Origin: Patescibacteria group bacterium UBA4067
Lineage (GTDB): Bacteria; Patescibacteriota; Minisyncoccia; Minisyncoccales; Minisyncoccaceae
Assembly (NCBI GenBank): GCA_002382025.1
Contig: DFZB01000009.1
Span: 1-7,516 of the forward strand
Direction of reading: 5' to 3'
Length of the DNA: 7,516 bases
The position numbers and the translations under genes are program-made. Shown piece by piece: positions 1-5,844 of the stretch; positions within the stretch are counted from its first letter, which is position 1, and each line of letters starts with the position of its first letter. The notes beneath the pieces are model-generated. The model worked only from the letters and a program-made list of their open reading frames with translations. It searched no databases and had not been told where the DNA came from.

Positions 1-545
1 ATCCAAAAGATTATTTTAAATATGTTGGTAAAACTGCTCTCGAAGTAGAAAAGGAAATAATTAAAGAGTATGATTTAAATATTCAATTAGGAGAGCTTGA
101 AAGAGAAAAAGAAGAACTATTATTACAATGGTTTAAAGATGATGATGATTTAGAGTTAATGCCTTATGCTAAAGAAGCTGTTGAGTTTTTTTCTAATCAC
201 CCTTCTTTATTAATCGGTCTTTGTACTAGCGGTTCCAATAACGAATCTATTTATAAATTAAAAAGAAATAATTTGGATAATAAGTTTGATGTAATAGTTA
301 CTAAAGACGATGTCTTAAAAGGAAAACCAGCTCCAGATATTTATTTAGAAGCAATAAAAAGATTGGGTGTAAAAGATATAGAATGTTTAGCAATTGAAGA
401 TACAGAGCATGGTTTAGAATCAGCAAAAAGAGCTGGATCATTTTGTTTTGTTGTTCCTCAAGAATTTTCAATGGGTCAGGATTTTTCTAAAGCAGATAAG
501 GTTTTAGAATCTTTAAAAGATTTAATTCTTTTTTTTAAATCCTAA
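1..545 (+). CDS. HAD-superfamily phosphatase (beta-phosphoglucomutase/phosphatase-like), 5'-truncated by window edge
   Basis: The reading frame is open from base 3 to the TAA at 543-545, so the true start and the N-terminal nucleophile motif (DxDGT) lie before the window. The ATG at 159 is internal, because clear coding sequence continues upstream of it as a helical cap-like segment rich in K, E and D. Counting from that ATG, HAD motif II is LCTSGS (residues 21-26), the motif III lysine lies in KGKPAPDIY (about K56) and the motif IV acidic pair is IEDTEHG (E80, D81), followed by the usual ESAKRAG. This arrangement is typical of subfamily I HAD phosphatases and phosphomutases with an alpha-helical cap, which use an aspartyl-phosphate intermediate and Mg2+. 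The substrate cannot be told: sugar phosphates, phosphoglycolate and nucleotides are all possible. The 3' end overlaps the convergent PHP gene by 24 bp. Confidence 0.88.
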   Translation, partial: PKDYFKYVGKTALEVEKEIIKEYDLNIQLGELEREKEELLLQWFKDDDDLELMPYAKEAVEFFSNHPSLLIGLCTSGSNNESIYKLKRNNLDNKFDVIVTKDDVLKGKPAPDIYLEAIKRLGVKDIECLAIEDTEHGLESAKRAGSFCFVVPQEFSMGQDFSKADKVLESLKDLILFFKS

Positions 546-1175
546 TTTAGCAAGAGTGGGAGCCAGAGAATAAATAATGTTTGATTTCTTTCCTCTTGCA
601 AGGGTTTTTTTATTTACAATAGCTTGCTTAAATTCTTCGAGGTTGTTTGCGTCACATTCAGTATAACCATCTCCAACTGCTTGAGCACAATGAGCATCTG
701 AGCCTCCAGTTATTGCTAAATTATGCTTTATGGCAAAGTCATATGCTTTTTTGTCTGGTTCATTAAAGAGTCTCCTTGCATTCAATGCTTCGATTCCATT
801 AATCAAATCAATGTATTTAGAAAGATCATCTTTAAAACTTAATCTTCCATGAAAAGGATGGGGAACAATTACTAGACCTCCTTGTTTTTTAATTTCTTCC
901 ATTAAAAATCGAGCTTCTTTGTTTCTTCCTTCAATTTTTTCTTTTAAGAATAAACCAATAATTTCTCCTTGTTTTGAGTTAATTTCATCTCCTAGAATAA
1001 TGGGGAAGTTTAGTTCTTGAGATATTCTAATTGCTTCTGCCCAAGCTTCAGTTGAATTGTGGTCAGTAATAGCAATAGCATTCATTCCTTTTTTTTGAGC
1101 AACAAGGACAATATCTTTAATTTCAGACATACCATCTTTTGAATAATTTGTATGTATGTGAGTGTCTACTTTCAT
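522..1175 (-). CDS. PHP-domain metal-dependent phosphoesterase
   Basis: A 217-residue protein with a full set of PHP metal ligands: HTHIH (H6, H8), TDHN (D38, H39), GDE (E64), PHP (H106), an acidic residue in GIEA (E129) and GSDAH (D160, H162). The segment after GSDAH, ending in a TLARGKK stretch, resembles the short PHP-associated C-terminal region of stand-alone PHP proteins. The family (relatives of histidinol phosphatase and YciV/RnaAM) uses a tri-metal site to hydrolyse phosphoesters; known members act on nucleotides, nucleoside 3',5'-bisphosphates or RNA 5' ends. The exact substrate here is not readable. It is cytoplasmic, with no signal peptide or membrane segment. The ATG at 1173-1175 starts directly at the first beta strand (MKVDTHIHT), as usual for the family, and lies 6 bases after a good -10 box. 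The C terminus is lysine-rich and overlaps the HAD gene tail-to-tail. Confidence 0.9.
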   Translation of the reverse strand: MKVDTHIHTNYSKDGMSEIKDIVLVAQKKGMNAIAITDHNSTEAWAEAIRISQELNFPIILGDEINSKQGEIIGLFLKEKIEGRNKEARFLMEEIKKQGGLVIVPHPFHGRLSFKDDLSKYIDLINGIEALNARRLFNEPDKKAYDFAIKHNLAITGGSDAHCAQAVGDGYTECDANNLEEFKQAIVNKKTLARGKKSNIIYSLAPTLAKLGFKKKN

Positions 1176-1181
1176 ACAATT

Positions 1182-1210
1182 AATATACCTTTTTATTTGG
1201 GTTTGGTAAA
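1182..1210 (-). promoter_or_regulatory. Candidate sigma70-type promoter of the PHP gene, predicted leaderless
   Basis: On the minus strand a -35 box TTTACC (1205-1210) is separated by exactly 17 bases from a -10 box TATATT (1182-1187). Six bases (AATTGT) then lead to the ATG. A start 7 bases after the -10 would place the first transcribed base on the A of the ATG. There is no usable Shine-Dalgarno; the only AAGG lies in the spacer. In AT-rich DNA such matches also occur by chance. Confidence 0.5.
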
Positions 1211-1246
1211 GGAATTTTGATTTAAATAGGTGTTCGTCAATATTTT

Positions 1247-1681
1247 TTATGATTTTAGCCCCTCTTTTTGTTTCAGTATTTTTATTAATTTTTTGAATCC
1301 AGTTATATTACCAGGGTATTTTAGAAAATTTTTGATTGCTGTTTGTCCATCAACCCATTTATATTCTGTATGTTCTTTGGAGATATTAATGTGTGATTCT
1401 GGAGAAATTTTTGCTCCAAAAACCCTTTCTAAATAATTTATATTATTTTCAAGAAATTCAAATGTATAATTTATATCTATTAGGTCCACGATATCGACAA
1501 CCCCAATCTCTTCGTAGATTTCTCTTAAAACAGCTTCTTGATATGTTTCACCTTCTTCGACCCCACCAGTTATTGGTTGCCAAAATCCACCTTTTTGAGC
1601 GCTCCTTTTTAGAATTAAAAAGTATATTCGATTATCTTTTTTTTTATATATTATAACTTCTACTTGATTCGGGGTTCTCAT
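1247..1681 (-). CDS. Nudix hydrolase, NudB-like (dihydroneopterin triphosphate / dNTP pyrophosphohydrolase type)
   Basis: A 144-residue protein with a perfect Nudix box at residues 39-61: G39, E45, R53-E54, E57-E58 and G60 fit GX5EX7REUXEEXGU. E57 and E58 are expected to bind the metal. Outside the box, FWQPITGGVEEGET (33-46) and EHTEYKWVD (103-111) closely match what I remember of E. coli NudB (FWQSVTGSVEEGET, EHLAYKWLD). That enzyme removes pyrophosphate from dihydroneopterin triphosphate in folate synthesis and also acts on dATP. Housecleaning of damaged nucleotides is an alternative role, and in a reduced genome the folate role is uncertain. The MRTPNQVEVIIY start is typical of the group. 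The ATG follows the preceding stop with one base between (TAA-A-ATG) and has no Shine-Dalgarno, suggesting translation coupled to the upstream frame. The PHP gene follows after 71 bp. Confidence 0.9.
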   Translation of the reverse strand: MRTPNQVEVIIYKKKDNRIYFLILKRSAQKGGFWQPITGGVEEGETYQEAVLREIYEEIGVVDIVDLIDINYTFEFLENNINYLERVFGAKISPESHINISKEHTEYKWVDGQTAIKNFLKYPGNITGFKKLIKILKQKEGLKS

Positions 1682-1682
1682 T

Positions 1683-1901
1683 TTATAAAATTTTATTTAA
1701 AATTAATTTTAGTTCTCTTTCAAAATCATCATGGGAGTCAGGACAATGTATTAAAGTGTCATATTTATTATATCGGGTTTCAATATAATAATGCTGTAAT
1801 AATTTCTTCTGGCCATATTTATTTCTATAATGTTGAAGCCTTTTTGAATTATAATTCTTGCTTTCTCTCAATGAATTCGTTAATACGTGTTTTAGGCACA
1901 C
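1683..1901 (-). pseudogene. Small unrecognised reading frame, probable 3' remnant of a gene cut by the IS
   Basis: The frame encodes about 72 residues if read from a GTG (1899-1901) inside the left terminal repeat of the insertion sequence. Only residues from about L7 onward lie outside the element. The protein is rich in K, Y, N and H and ends in an amphipathic, helix-like stretch (DDFERELKLILNKIL). I recognise no family. Three things suggest coding: the frame is open over its whole length, its TAA stands one base before the Nudix ATG (the spacing of coupled operon genes), and the Nudix gene has no promoter or ribosome site of its own directly upstream. On the far side of the IS (2904-2997) no minus-strand frame continues it, so either the original start was very near the insertion point (for example a TTG around 1868) or sequence was lost. 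A chance open frame cannot be excluded. Confidence 0.35.
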
Positions 1902-1916
1902 ACATTTGGCGGATTT
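1896..1916 (+). repeat. Left terminal inverted repeat of the IS
   Basis: Twenty-one bases beginning GCACACACAT and containing TGGCGG. They match the reverse complement of the right end at 19 of 21 positions; the mismatches are at repeat positions 11 and 18. The stop codon of the transposase (1915-1917) lies at the inner edge of this repeat. Confidence 0.85.
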
Positions 1917-2865
1917 AGTTATTTATCTTTAAAGCTTTATTGGGCGTTAATCCGTTAAGCGCACAATGTTCTGTATTGTTGTATTCTTCGTTCCATTCTT
2001 TCATTTTGCTTTTTAATTCTATCACGGTTTTAAATTTAAATCTATCATAGAAATGTTCTTGATCTGTTCTGTGAGACCTTTCTACTTTTCCATTCTGAGC
2101 AGGCTTACCTGGATCAATCAAATAATGAATGATATTTTTATTTCTACATACAATATCAAATTCATGTATTCGTGGATTAAGAGGATTTGCTGATTTATTG
2201 TATCCAATGTATCTATTGGTAAAACATGTTCCGTTATCTGTTTTAATTGCCAGTATTTTAAATGGAGCAATTTCCGTTATTCTATTTAAGAATTTAATGG
2301 CACAATCATTTCCCATTCCATCATATACTTCTAAATATCTCCACCTTGATGCGCAATCAATTGCAGTGAATTGATAGTATTTAAGCCCATTAATCAAATC
2401 TGGTACATATTTAATGTCTATTTCTACTAATTCTCCTTTCGTCAAAGGAACTTTAATGTATTTGTATTTTATCTTTCTTACTCTGTATTTCCTAGTCAAT
2501 CCCTCTGTTTTAATTATCTTTCCGATAGTTCTTTCTTTGACGGGAATACTTTCTTTTTCTAATTTCCATTTTAGCTTCTTAGAACAAACACGCGTTTCTT
2601 TTCTTAGCTCTATTATTCTTTCTTTGATTCTAATGGGTGTTTCATTGGGGTAGGTTCTTGGCCTGGTTGATTTAGGGATTAACCCTTGCTCTCCACATTC
2701 TCTGTAAAGAGAAACCCAACGCTCCAAAGTTCTTTTTCCCTGAGGAAAAAGAATGGCTACGTCCTTTAATTTAATCTCTTTGTTTACAATGGGCAGAACC
2801 CATCTTAAACGCTCTTCTAGAGCATCTTTTGGTAGTTTTGTACACATATGTATTGAGCGTTCCAT
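1915..2865 (-). CDS. IS481-family DDE transposase
   Basis: A 316-residue protein. Residues about 15-60 form a helix-turn-helix of the homeodomain-like type (KDVAILF ... KRTLERWVSLY), expected to bind the terminal repeats. A second DNA-binding segment follows (about 80-125, IKERIIELRKE ... ERTIGKII). The integrase-fold catalytic core carries D150 (VEIDIKYVP), D210 (IKTDNGTCFT) and E262 (NGKVERSHRTDQEHFY). The PAQNGKVERSHRT context and the closing tail (TPNKAL) are typical of IS481/IS3-like integrases. The spacing between the second D and the E is 51 residues, longer than the usual 35, because of a segment around 218-235. The chosen ATG (2863-2865) gives MERSIHM; M7 is an alternative. Neither has a clear ribosome site. 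The gene is complete, without frameshift, and fills nearly the whole element. Confidence 0.92.
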   Translation of the reverse strand: MERSIHMCTKLPKDALEERLRWVLPIVNKEIKLKDVAILFPQGKRTLERWVSLYRECGEQGLIPKSTRPRTYPNETPIRIKERIIELRKETRVCSKKLKWKLEKESIPVKERTIGKIIKTEGLTRKYRVRKIKYKYIKVPLTKGELVEIDIKYVPDLINGLKYYQFTAIDCASRWRYLEVYDGMGNDCAIKFLNRITEIAPFKILAIKTDNGTCFTNRYIGYNKSANPLNPRIHEFDIVCRNKNIIHYLIDPGKPAQNGKVERSHRTDQEHFYDRFKFKTVIELKSKMKEWNEEYNNTEHCALNGLTPNKALKINN

Positions 2866-2874
2866 ATTTCTTGA

Positions 2875-2895
2875 AAAACCGCCATATGTGTGTGC
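2875..2895 (-). repeat. Right terminal inverted repeat of the IS
   Basis: The partner of the repeat at 1896-1916. Its outer half is alternating purine-pyrimidine (ATGTGTGTGC), followed outside by ACA at 2896-2898, the complement of the TGT tip typical of IS481 elements. It lies just upstream of the transposase start. Confidence 0.85.
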
Positions 2896-2911
2896 ACATT
2901 ACCTACGATTA

Positions 2912-2940
2912 TTGACGTTTTTATTTTAATATTTTATTAT
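2912..2940 (+). promoter_or_regulatory. Candidate upstream promoter of thpR-murC
   Basis: TTGACG (2912-2917), a 17-base spacer, then TATTAT (2935-2940): each hexamer is one base from consensus. Transcription would start near 2947 and give a leader of about 50 bases before thpR. It overlaps the minus-strand promoter candidate at 2923-2951, so at most one of them may fire at a time. AT-rich DNA makes chance matches likely. Confidence 0.4.
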
Positions 2941-2951
2941 AATAATGCCAA
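2923..2951 (-). promoter_or_regulatory. Candidate divergent promoter reading into the IS
   Basis: On the minus strand TTGGCA (2946-2951), a 17-base spacer, then TAAAAT (2923-2928); both hexamers are one base from consensus. A start near 2916 would send transcripts into the transposase gene. Before the insertion it would have led directly into the small frame at 1683 and the Nudix gene, so I infer this was the original promoter of that minus-strand operon, now separated from it by the element. Confidence 0.4.
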
Positions 2952-2962
2952 CATACAACAAA

Positions 2963-2991
2963 TTGAATAAAATCAAATAATTTGGTATGCT
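2963..2991 (+). promoter_or_regulatory. Candidate proximal promoter of thpR, predicted leaderless
   Basis: TTGAAT (2963-2968), 17 bases, TATGCT (2986-2991), then six bases (TAAATT) and the ATG at 2998. A start 7 bases after the -10 falls on the A of the ATG. This repeats exactly the spacing seen at the PHP gene. No Shine-Dalgarno is present. Confidence 0.45.
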
Positions 2992-2997
2992 TAAATT

Positions 2998-3561
2998 ATG
3001 AAAAAAAGAGTATTTATTGCCATTAATTTACCTGACAACATTAAGAATAAACTAGAAGAAATTCAAAGAAAAACTGAAAATTCTTTTTCATATTTTAGTG
3101 GTTTTTGTCCTATAACTTGGACCAGAAAGAATAGTTTGCATATTACATTATTATTTTTAGGAAACATTGAAGCCGAAGATCTTTTCTATATTTTTGATAA
3201 ACTAGAAGCAATTTCAAAAAACACTGAACCTTTTGAAATTAATCTAAATTCAATTACTTATTCACCAATTAATAATCCAAGAATGGTTTGGGTTGGTGGA
3301 GAAAAAACCAATGAATTAAAAAATTTACAAGAAGCAATGGAAAAAGAATTATTTAATCGCGGAAGTAAAGAATTTAATCTTCATATTACATTAGGTAGAA
3401 TAAAACAATGGCAATTTAAAAACATTGAAGGAGAAAATATTCCAGAACTAGAGCAAATTGATTTAAGGTTTAAAGTTAATTCAATAGAAGTAATGGAAAG
3501 TGAATTAAAAAGGGGAGGAGCTGCTTATACTACCCTTAAATCATTTTCTTTTGATTTATGA
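2998..3561 (+). CDS. thpR: RNA 2',3'-cyclic phosphodiesterase (2H phosphoesterase, LigT family)
   Basis: A 187-residue protein close to the usual family length. It has the two HxTx motifs that define 2H phosphoesterases: HIT at residues 48-50 (LHITLLFLG) and HIT at 129-131 (LHITLGRIK). The start MKKRVFIAINLPD is typical of the family, and the tail (TTLKSFSFDL) is its last beta strand. ThpR opens 2',3'-cyclic phosphates on RNA ends to 2'-phosphates and can join tRNA halves in vitro; a role in RNA repair or processing is inferred. It is soluble, with no signal peptide. Its TGA overlaps the ATG of murC (ATGA at 3558-3561), so the two are very likely co-translated. The pairing with a cell-wall enzyme shows no obvious functional link and may only reflect genome compaction. 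Confidence 0.92.
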   Translation: MKKRVFIAINLPDNIKNKLEEIQRKTENSFSYFSGFCPITWTRKNSLHITLLFLGNIEAEDLFYIFDKLEAISKNTEPFEINLNSITYSPINNPRMVWVGGEKTNELKNLQEAMEKELFNRGSKEFNLHITLGRIKQWQFKNIEGENIPELEQIDLRFKVNSIEVMESELKRGGAAYTTLKSFSFDL

Positions 3562-4829
3562 AAAGAGTATATTTTATTGGTATAGGAGGAATTGGTGTCT
3601 CAGCCCTAGCTAGGTTTTATTTATCTAATGGTTGGCAGGTTTTAGGTTCGGATGTTTGCGAGTCTGATATTACTAAAGATTTAATAAAAAATGGAGCAAA
3701 TATTTTTATTGGAAAACAAAAAAAAGAAAATATTAAAAATTACGATTTAATTATTTATAGTCCAGCCATAAAAGATGATAATTCTGAATTAAAAGAAGCA
3801 AAAGAAAAAGAAATTAAATTAATGAGTTATCCTCAAGCACTAGGAGAGCTAACTAAAGAGTATTTTACTATTGCTATTTCTGGAACTCACGGGAAAAGCA
3901 CAACTACAGCCATGTTAGCTTTAATTTTAATTAAAGCTGGTTTTGATCCAACAGTAATAATTGGTACAAAGCTTAAAGAATTTAATAATTCTAATTTTAG
4001 AAGTGGCAATTCAAAATATTTATTAATTGAAGCCTGTGAGCATGAAGCATCTTTTCTAAATTATTGGCCCCAGATTATTGTAATTACTAATATAGAAGAA
4101 GATCATTTAGATTTTTATTCTAATTTAGATAATATAAAAAAAGCTTTTAATGAATTCGTTTCTCATTTAGATAAAGACGGAGTTTTAATTAAAAGAAAAG
4201 ACGTTAACATAGAAAAAAAAGCAGTAGATTTTTCTTTAAAAGACATAGAAGTCGAAGCTTTAAGAAAGATTATGAGGGTTCCTGGGGACCATAATATTCT
4301 TAATGCTTTAGCAGCCCTAAAAGTAGCTAGAATATTAGAAATAGAAGATAACGTATCCTTTAGCGCTTTATCAGAATATTTTGGTTCCTGGAGAAGATTT
4401 GAAATTACTAAATTACCAAAATTTATTCTTATTGATGATTATGCTCATCACCCAACAGAAATAGAAGCAACACTTAGGGCAGTAAAAGAAAAATATCTCG
4501 ATAAAAAGATATTTTGTGTTTTTCAGCCCCACCAATATCAAAGAACAAAGCTTCTTTTTAATAATTTTGTTTCTGTGTTTAATAAAGCAATAAAAGAAAA
4601 ATGGATTGATAATTTAATTTTTCTTCAAGTTTACGATGTTTTAGGAAGAGAAACAGAGGATAAAACATTTGATTCAAAAAAATTAGCTTTAAATATTAAT
4701 AATTCAAAATATATTAACAAACAAGAATTATTTAATCAAATTCAAGGGGCTGAGGTTTTGATTATGATGGGAGCAGGGGATATTTATGATTTGAGTGAAG
4801 AATTAAAAAAATCTTGTAAGTCTTGTTAG
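3558..4829 (+). CDS. murC: UDP-N-acetylmuramate--L-alanine ligase, compact form
   Basis: A 423-residue Mur ligase with three domains. The N-terminal UDP-binding domain begins with GIGGIGVSALA (8-18). The central ATPase has the P-loop GTHGKSTTT (109-117), EACEHEASF (158-166) and TNIEEDHLD (177-185). The C-terminal amino-acid-binding domain has SWRRFE (277-282), DDYAHHPTEI (293-302), FQPHQYQRT (322-330) and GAGDIY (405-410). MurC adds L-alanine to UDP-MurNAc using ATP, the first step of the peptide stem; Mpl is the closest alternative, but the GIGGIGVSALA start and EACE motif fit MurC. It is shorter than the usual 450-490 residues, mainly between DHLDFY (183-188) and GDHN (243-246), where a beta-rich part of the central domain appears trimmed. 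The ends of all domains are present, so it is likely functional. The start overlaps thpR; the C terminus ends SCKSC. Confidence 0.93.
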   Translation: MKRVYFIGIGGIGVSALARFYLSNGWQVLGSDVCESDITKDLIKNGANIFIGKQKKENIKNYDLIIYSPAIKDDNSELKEAKEKEIKLMSYPQALGELTKEYFTIAISGTHGKSTTTAMLALILIKAGFDPTVIIGTKLKEFNNSNFRSGNSKYLLIEACEHEASFLNYWPQIIVITNIEEDHLDFYSNLDNIKKAFNEFVSHLDKDGVLIKRKDVNIEKKAVDFSLKDIEVEALRKIMRVPGDHNILNALAALKVARILEIEDNVSFSALSEYFGSWRRFEITKLPKFILIDDYAHHPTEIEATLRAVKEKYLDKKIFCVFQPHQYQRTKLLFNNFVSVFNKAIKEKWIDNLIFLQVYDVLGRETEDKTFDSKKLALNINNSKYINKQELFNQIQGAEVLIMMGAGDIYDLSEELKKSCKSC

Positions 4830-4836
4830 TATTAAT

Positions 4837-4866
4837 TTGCATTATTATACGTATTTAATGTATAAT
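4837..4866 (+). promoter_or_regulatory. Candidate promoter of the methyltransferase-kinase-regulator operon
   Basis: TTGCAT (4837-4842), an 18-base spacer, then a consensus TATAAT (4861-4866). The predicted start is near 4873, giving an AT-only leader of about 27 bases without a Shine-Dalgarno. A second TATAAT (4894-4899) sits one base before the ATG, too close to make a full-length message by itself. No rho-independent terminator is visible between murC and this promoter, so readthrough from murC is possible. Confidence 0.5.
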
Positions 4867-4868
4867 AA
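4842..4868 (+). repeat. Perfect 9-bp inverted repeat overlapping the promoter, possible operator
   Basis: TTATTATAC (4842-4850) and GTATAATAA (4860-4868) are exact reverse complements separated by 9 bases. The right arm contains the whole -10 box and the left arm touches the -35 box, a placement expected of a repressor or autoregulator site. No GC-rich stem or T-run follows in terminator form. In AT-rich DNA a 9-bp repeat can arise by chance. Confidence 0.4.
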
Positions 4869-4900
4869 AATATCAATAATATTTTTTTAAAAATATAATC

Positions 4901-5839
4901 ATGAATGATAAAAAACATAGCGATAAATATTCTGTTGAAGAATTTGTAAAGAAATTTGGTTTTGATAATTGTGTTCTTGAATTATTAAATTTCATTGAAA
5001 AGGACAATAAAACAATAAAAGATATTATTATTAATAAATACTTAGAAAAACCTATTTCTGAAGTACAAGAAGAGGAGCTATTTAATTATTTTATAAATAA
5101 CAGTGTTTTTAGTGCAGCCACAGCTGCTAATCCTGCAACATCAGTAGTTACTGAATTTTTATATACTAAACCAAAACAAATTTCTTTTATTGATAATTAT
5201 TTTTTAAAATCTCAAGGGGGCGATGCAATTTATTCAAGGTTTAAGCACGTAGAAAAAAATATTCATCAATTAATAGAAGAACGCTCTAAAAAAGGAAAAA
5301 TTTTAATAGGAAATTTTGGTGGTGGACCGAGTAGAGACATATCTAATATTTTTTCAAAACATTATTATGATAATAATAATATATTAGCTATTAATATAGA
5401 TAAAGATAAAACAGCAATTAAAAGAGGACAAAGAATAGCAAAAATATTAAATGTTGAAGACAAGATAAAGTTTTTAGAAACAAGTTTCATGAGGTATAAA
5501 CCAAAAGAAAAATTTGATATTATTATTTTAGTAGGCGTGCTTTGTGGTTTACCTTCAGAGTCATGTGTAATGGTTTTGAAAAAGATTTACAAATGCTTAA
5601 AGGAAAATGGTTGTGTTATTGCAAGCAATGCGACACCTAAAATGCTAGAGAAAGATCCATTTACATATTTTATTATGGATAAGATAACAAACTGGAAATT
5701 AGTTTTTAAAAAAGAAGAAACACTTAAAGAGATTTTTAAAAAATCAGGATTTAATTGGGAAAGAAGTTTTACTGATGATTATGGTTTTCATTGTATGGGG
5801 ATAGGTAAAAAAAACAAGTCTTTTTTTAATATGTTTTAA
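4901..5839 (+). CDS. Class I SAM-dependent methyltransferase, possibly PhcB-like (3-hydroxy fatty acid methyl ester type)
   Basis: A 312-residue soluble protein. Residues 1-130 form a mostly helical N-terminal region I cannot assign, with an unusual small-residue stretch (SAATAANPATS, 71-81). The Rossmann-type methyltransferase domain follows: motif I ILIGNFGGGPSRD (134-146), an acidic residue after strand 2 in NIDKD (D167), FLETSF (191-196) at strand 3, and FDIIILVGVLCGLP (205-218) at strand 4 with a helix after it. The pre-motif helix (YFLKSQGGDAIYSRFKHVEK) and the late NWKLVFKKEE (264-273) resemble, from memory, the family that includes Ralstonia PhcB, which methylates 3-hydroxypalmitate to a signal molecule. 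The GYAGDYE motif I associate with that family is not evident, so the link is tentative. Other small-molecule or lipid substrates are possible. A membrane histidine kinase follows after 5 bp, suggesting a shared task. Confidence 0.72.
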   Translation: MNDKKHSDKYSVEEFVKKFGFDNCVLELLNFIEKDNKTIKDIIINKYLEKPISEVQEEELFNYFINNSVFSAATAANPATSVVTEFLYTKPKQISFIDNYFLKSQGGDAIYSRFKHVEKNIHQLIEERSKKGKILIGNFGGGPSRDISNIFSKHYYDNNNILAINIDKDKTAIKRGQRIAKILNVEDKIKFLETSFMRYKPKEKFDIIILVGVLCGLPSESCVMVLKKIYKCLKENGCVIASNATPKMLEKDPFTYFIMDKITNWKLVFKKEETLKEIFKKSGFNWERSFTDDYGFHCMGIGKKNKSFFNMF

Positions 5840-5844
5840 TTTTT

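Larger units (their letters stand above)
1893..2898 (-). mobile_element. IS481-like insertion sequence with one transposase, about 1 kb
   Basis: A single DDE transposase gene is enclosed by imperfect terminal inverted repeats whose core lies at 1896-1916 and 2875-2895. The outer ends are uncertain. On the right, the end read inward begins TGT, the usual tip of this family, giving 2898; the corresponding left bases are TAG, giving 1893. No perfect target duplication flanks these ends. If the ends are moved outward to 1888 and 2903, both sides carry the same TACG (1884-1887 and 2904-2907) exactly 8 bases outside the core repeat, a possible 4-bp duplication. Line counts inside the element give about 33-37% G+C against 23-27% in nearby housekeeping genes, consistent with acquisition from elsewhere. 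The transposase is intact, so the element may be active or recent. Confidence 0.82.

Noticed and set aside
508..536. AATCT/AGATT hairpin followed by a run of eight T, possible terminator of the HAD gene
   Set aside because: The stem is only 5 A/T-rich pairs, lies inside the coding sequence and is 6 bases from the T-run; too weak to call.
550..599. Inverted repeat GCAAGAG / CTCTTGC
   Set aside because: Only 7 bp with a 36-base loop, lying inside the PHP coding sequence; likely chance.
1230..1656. Plus-strand open frames opposite the Nudix gene
   Set aside because: They are antisense to a gene with a perfect Nudix box and have low-complexity, unrecognisable translations.
2129..2653. Plus-strand open frames opposite the transposase
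   Set aside because: They are hydrophobic shadow translations of a clearly coding minus-strand gene.
3558..4829. Mpl (murein tripeptide ligase) or MurD instead of MurC
   Set aside because: The GIGGIGVSALA start, the EACE...SF motif and DDYAHHP fit MurC best; Mpl remains a minor alternative.
4880..4899. TATAAT directly before the methyltransferase ATG as a leaderless promoter
   Set aside because: It is one base from the ATG rather than six, so a start 7 bases downstream would fall inside the codons; the box at 4861-4866 with its -35 is better.
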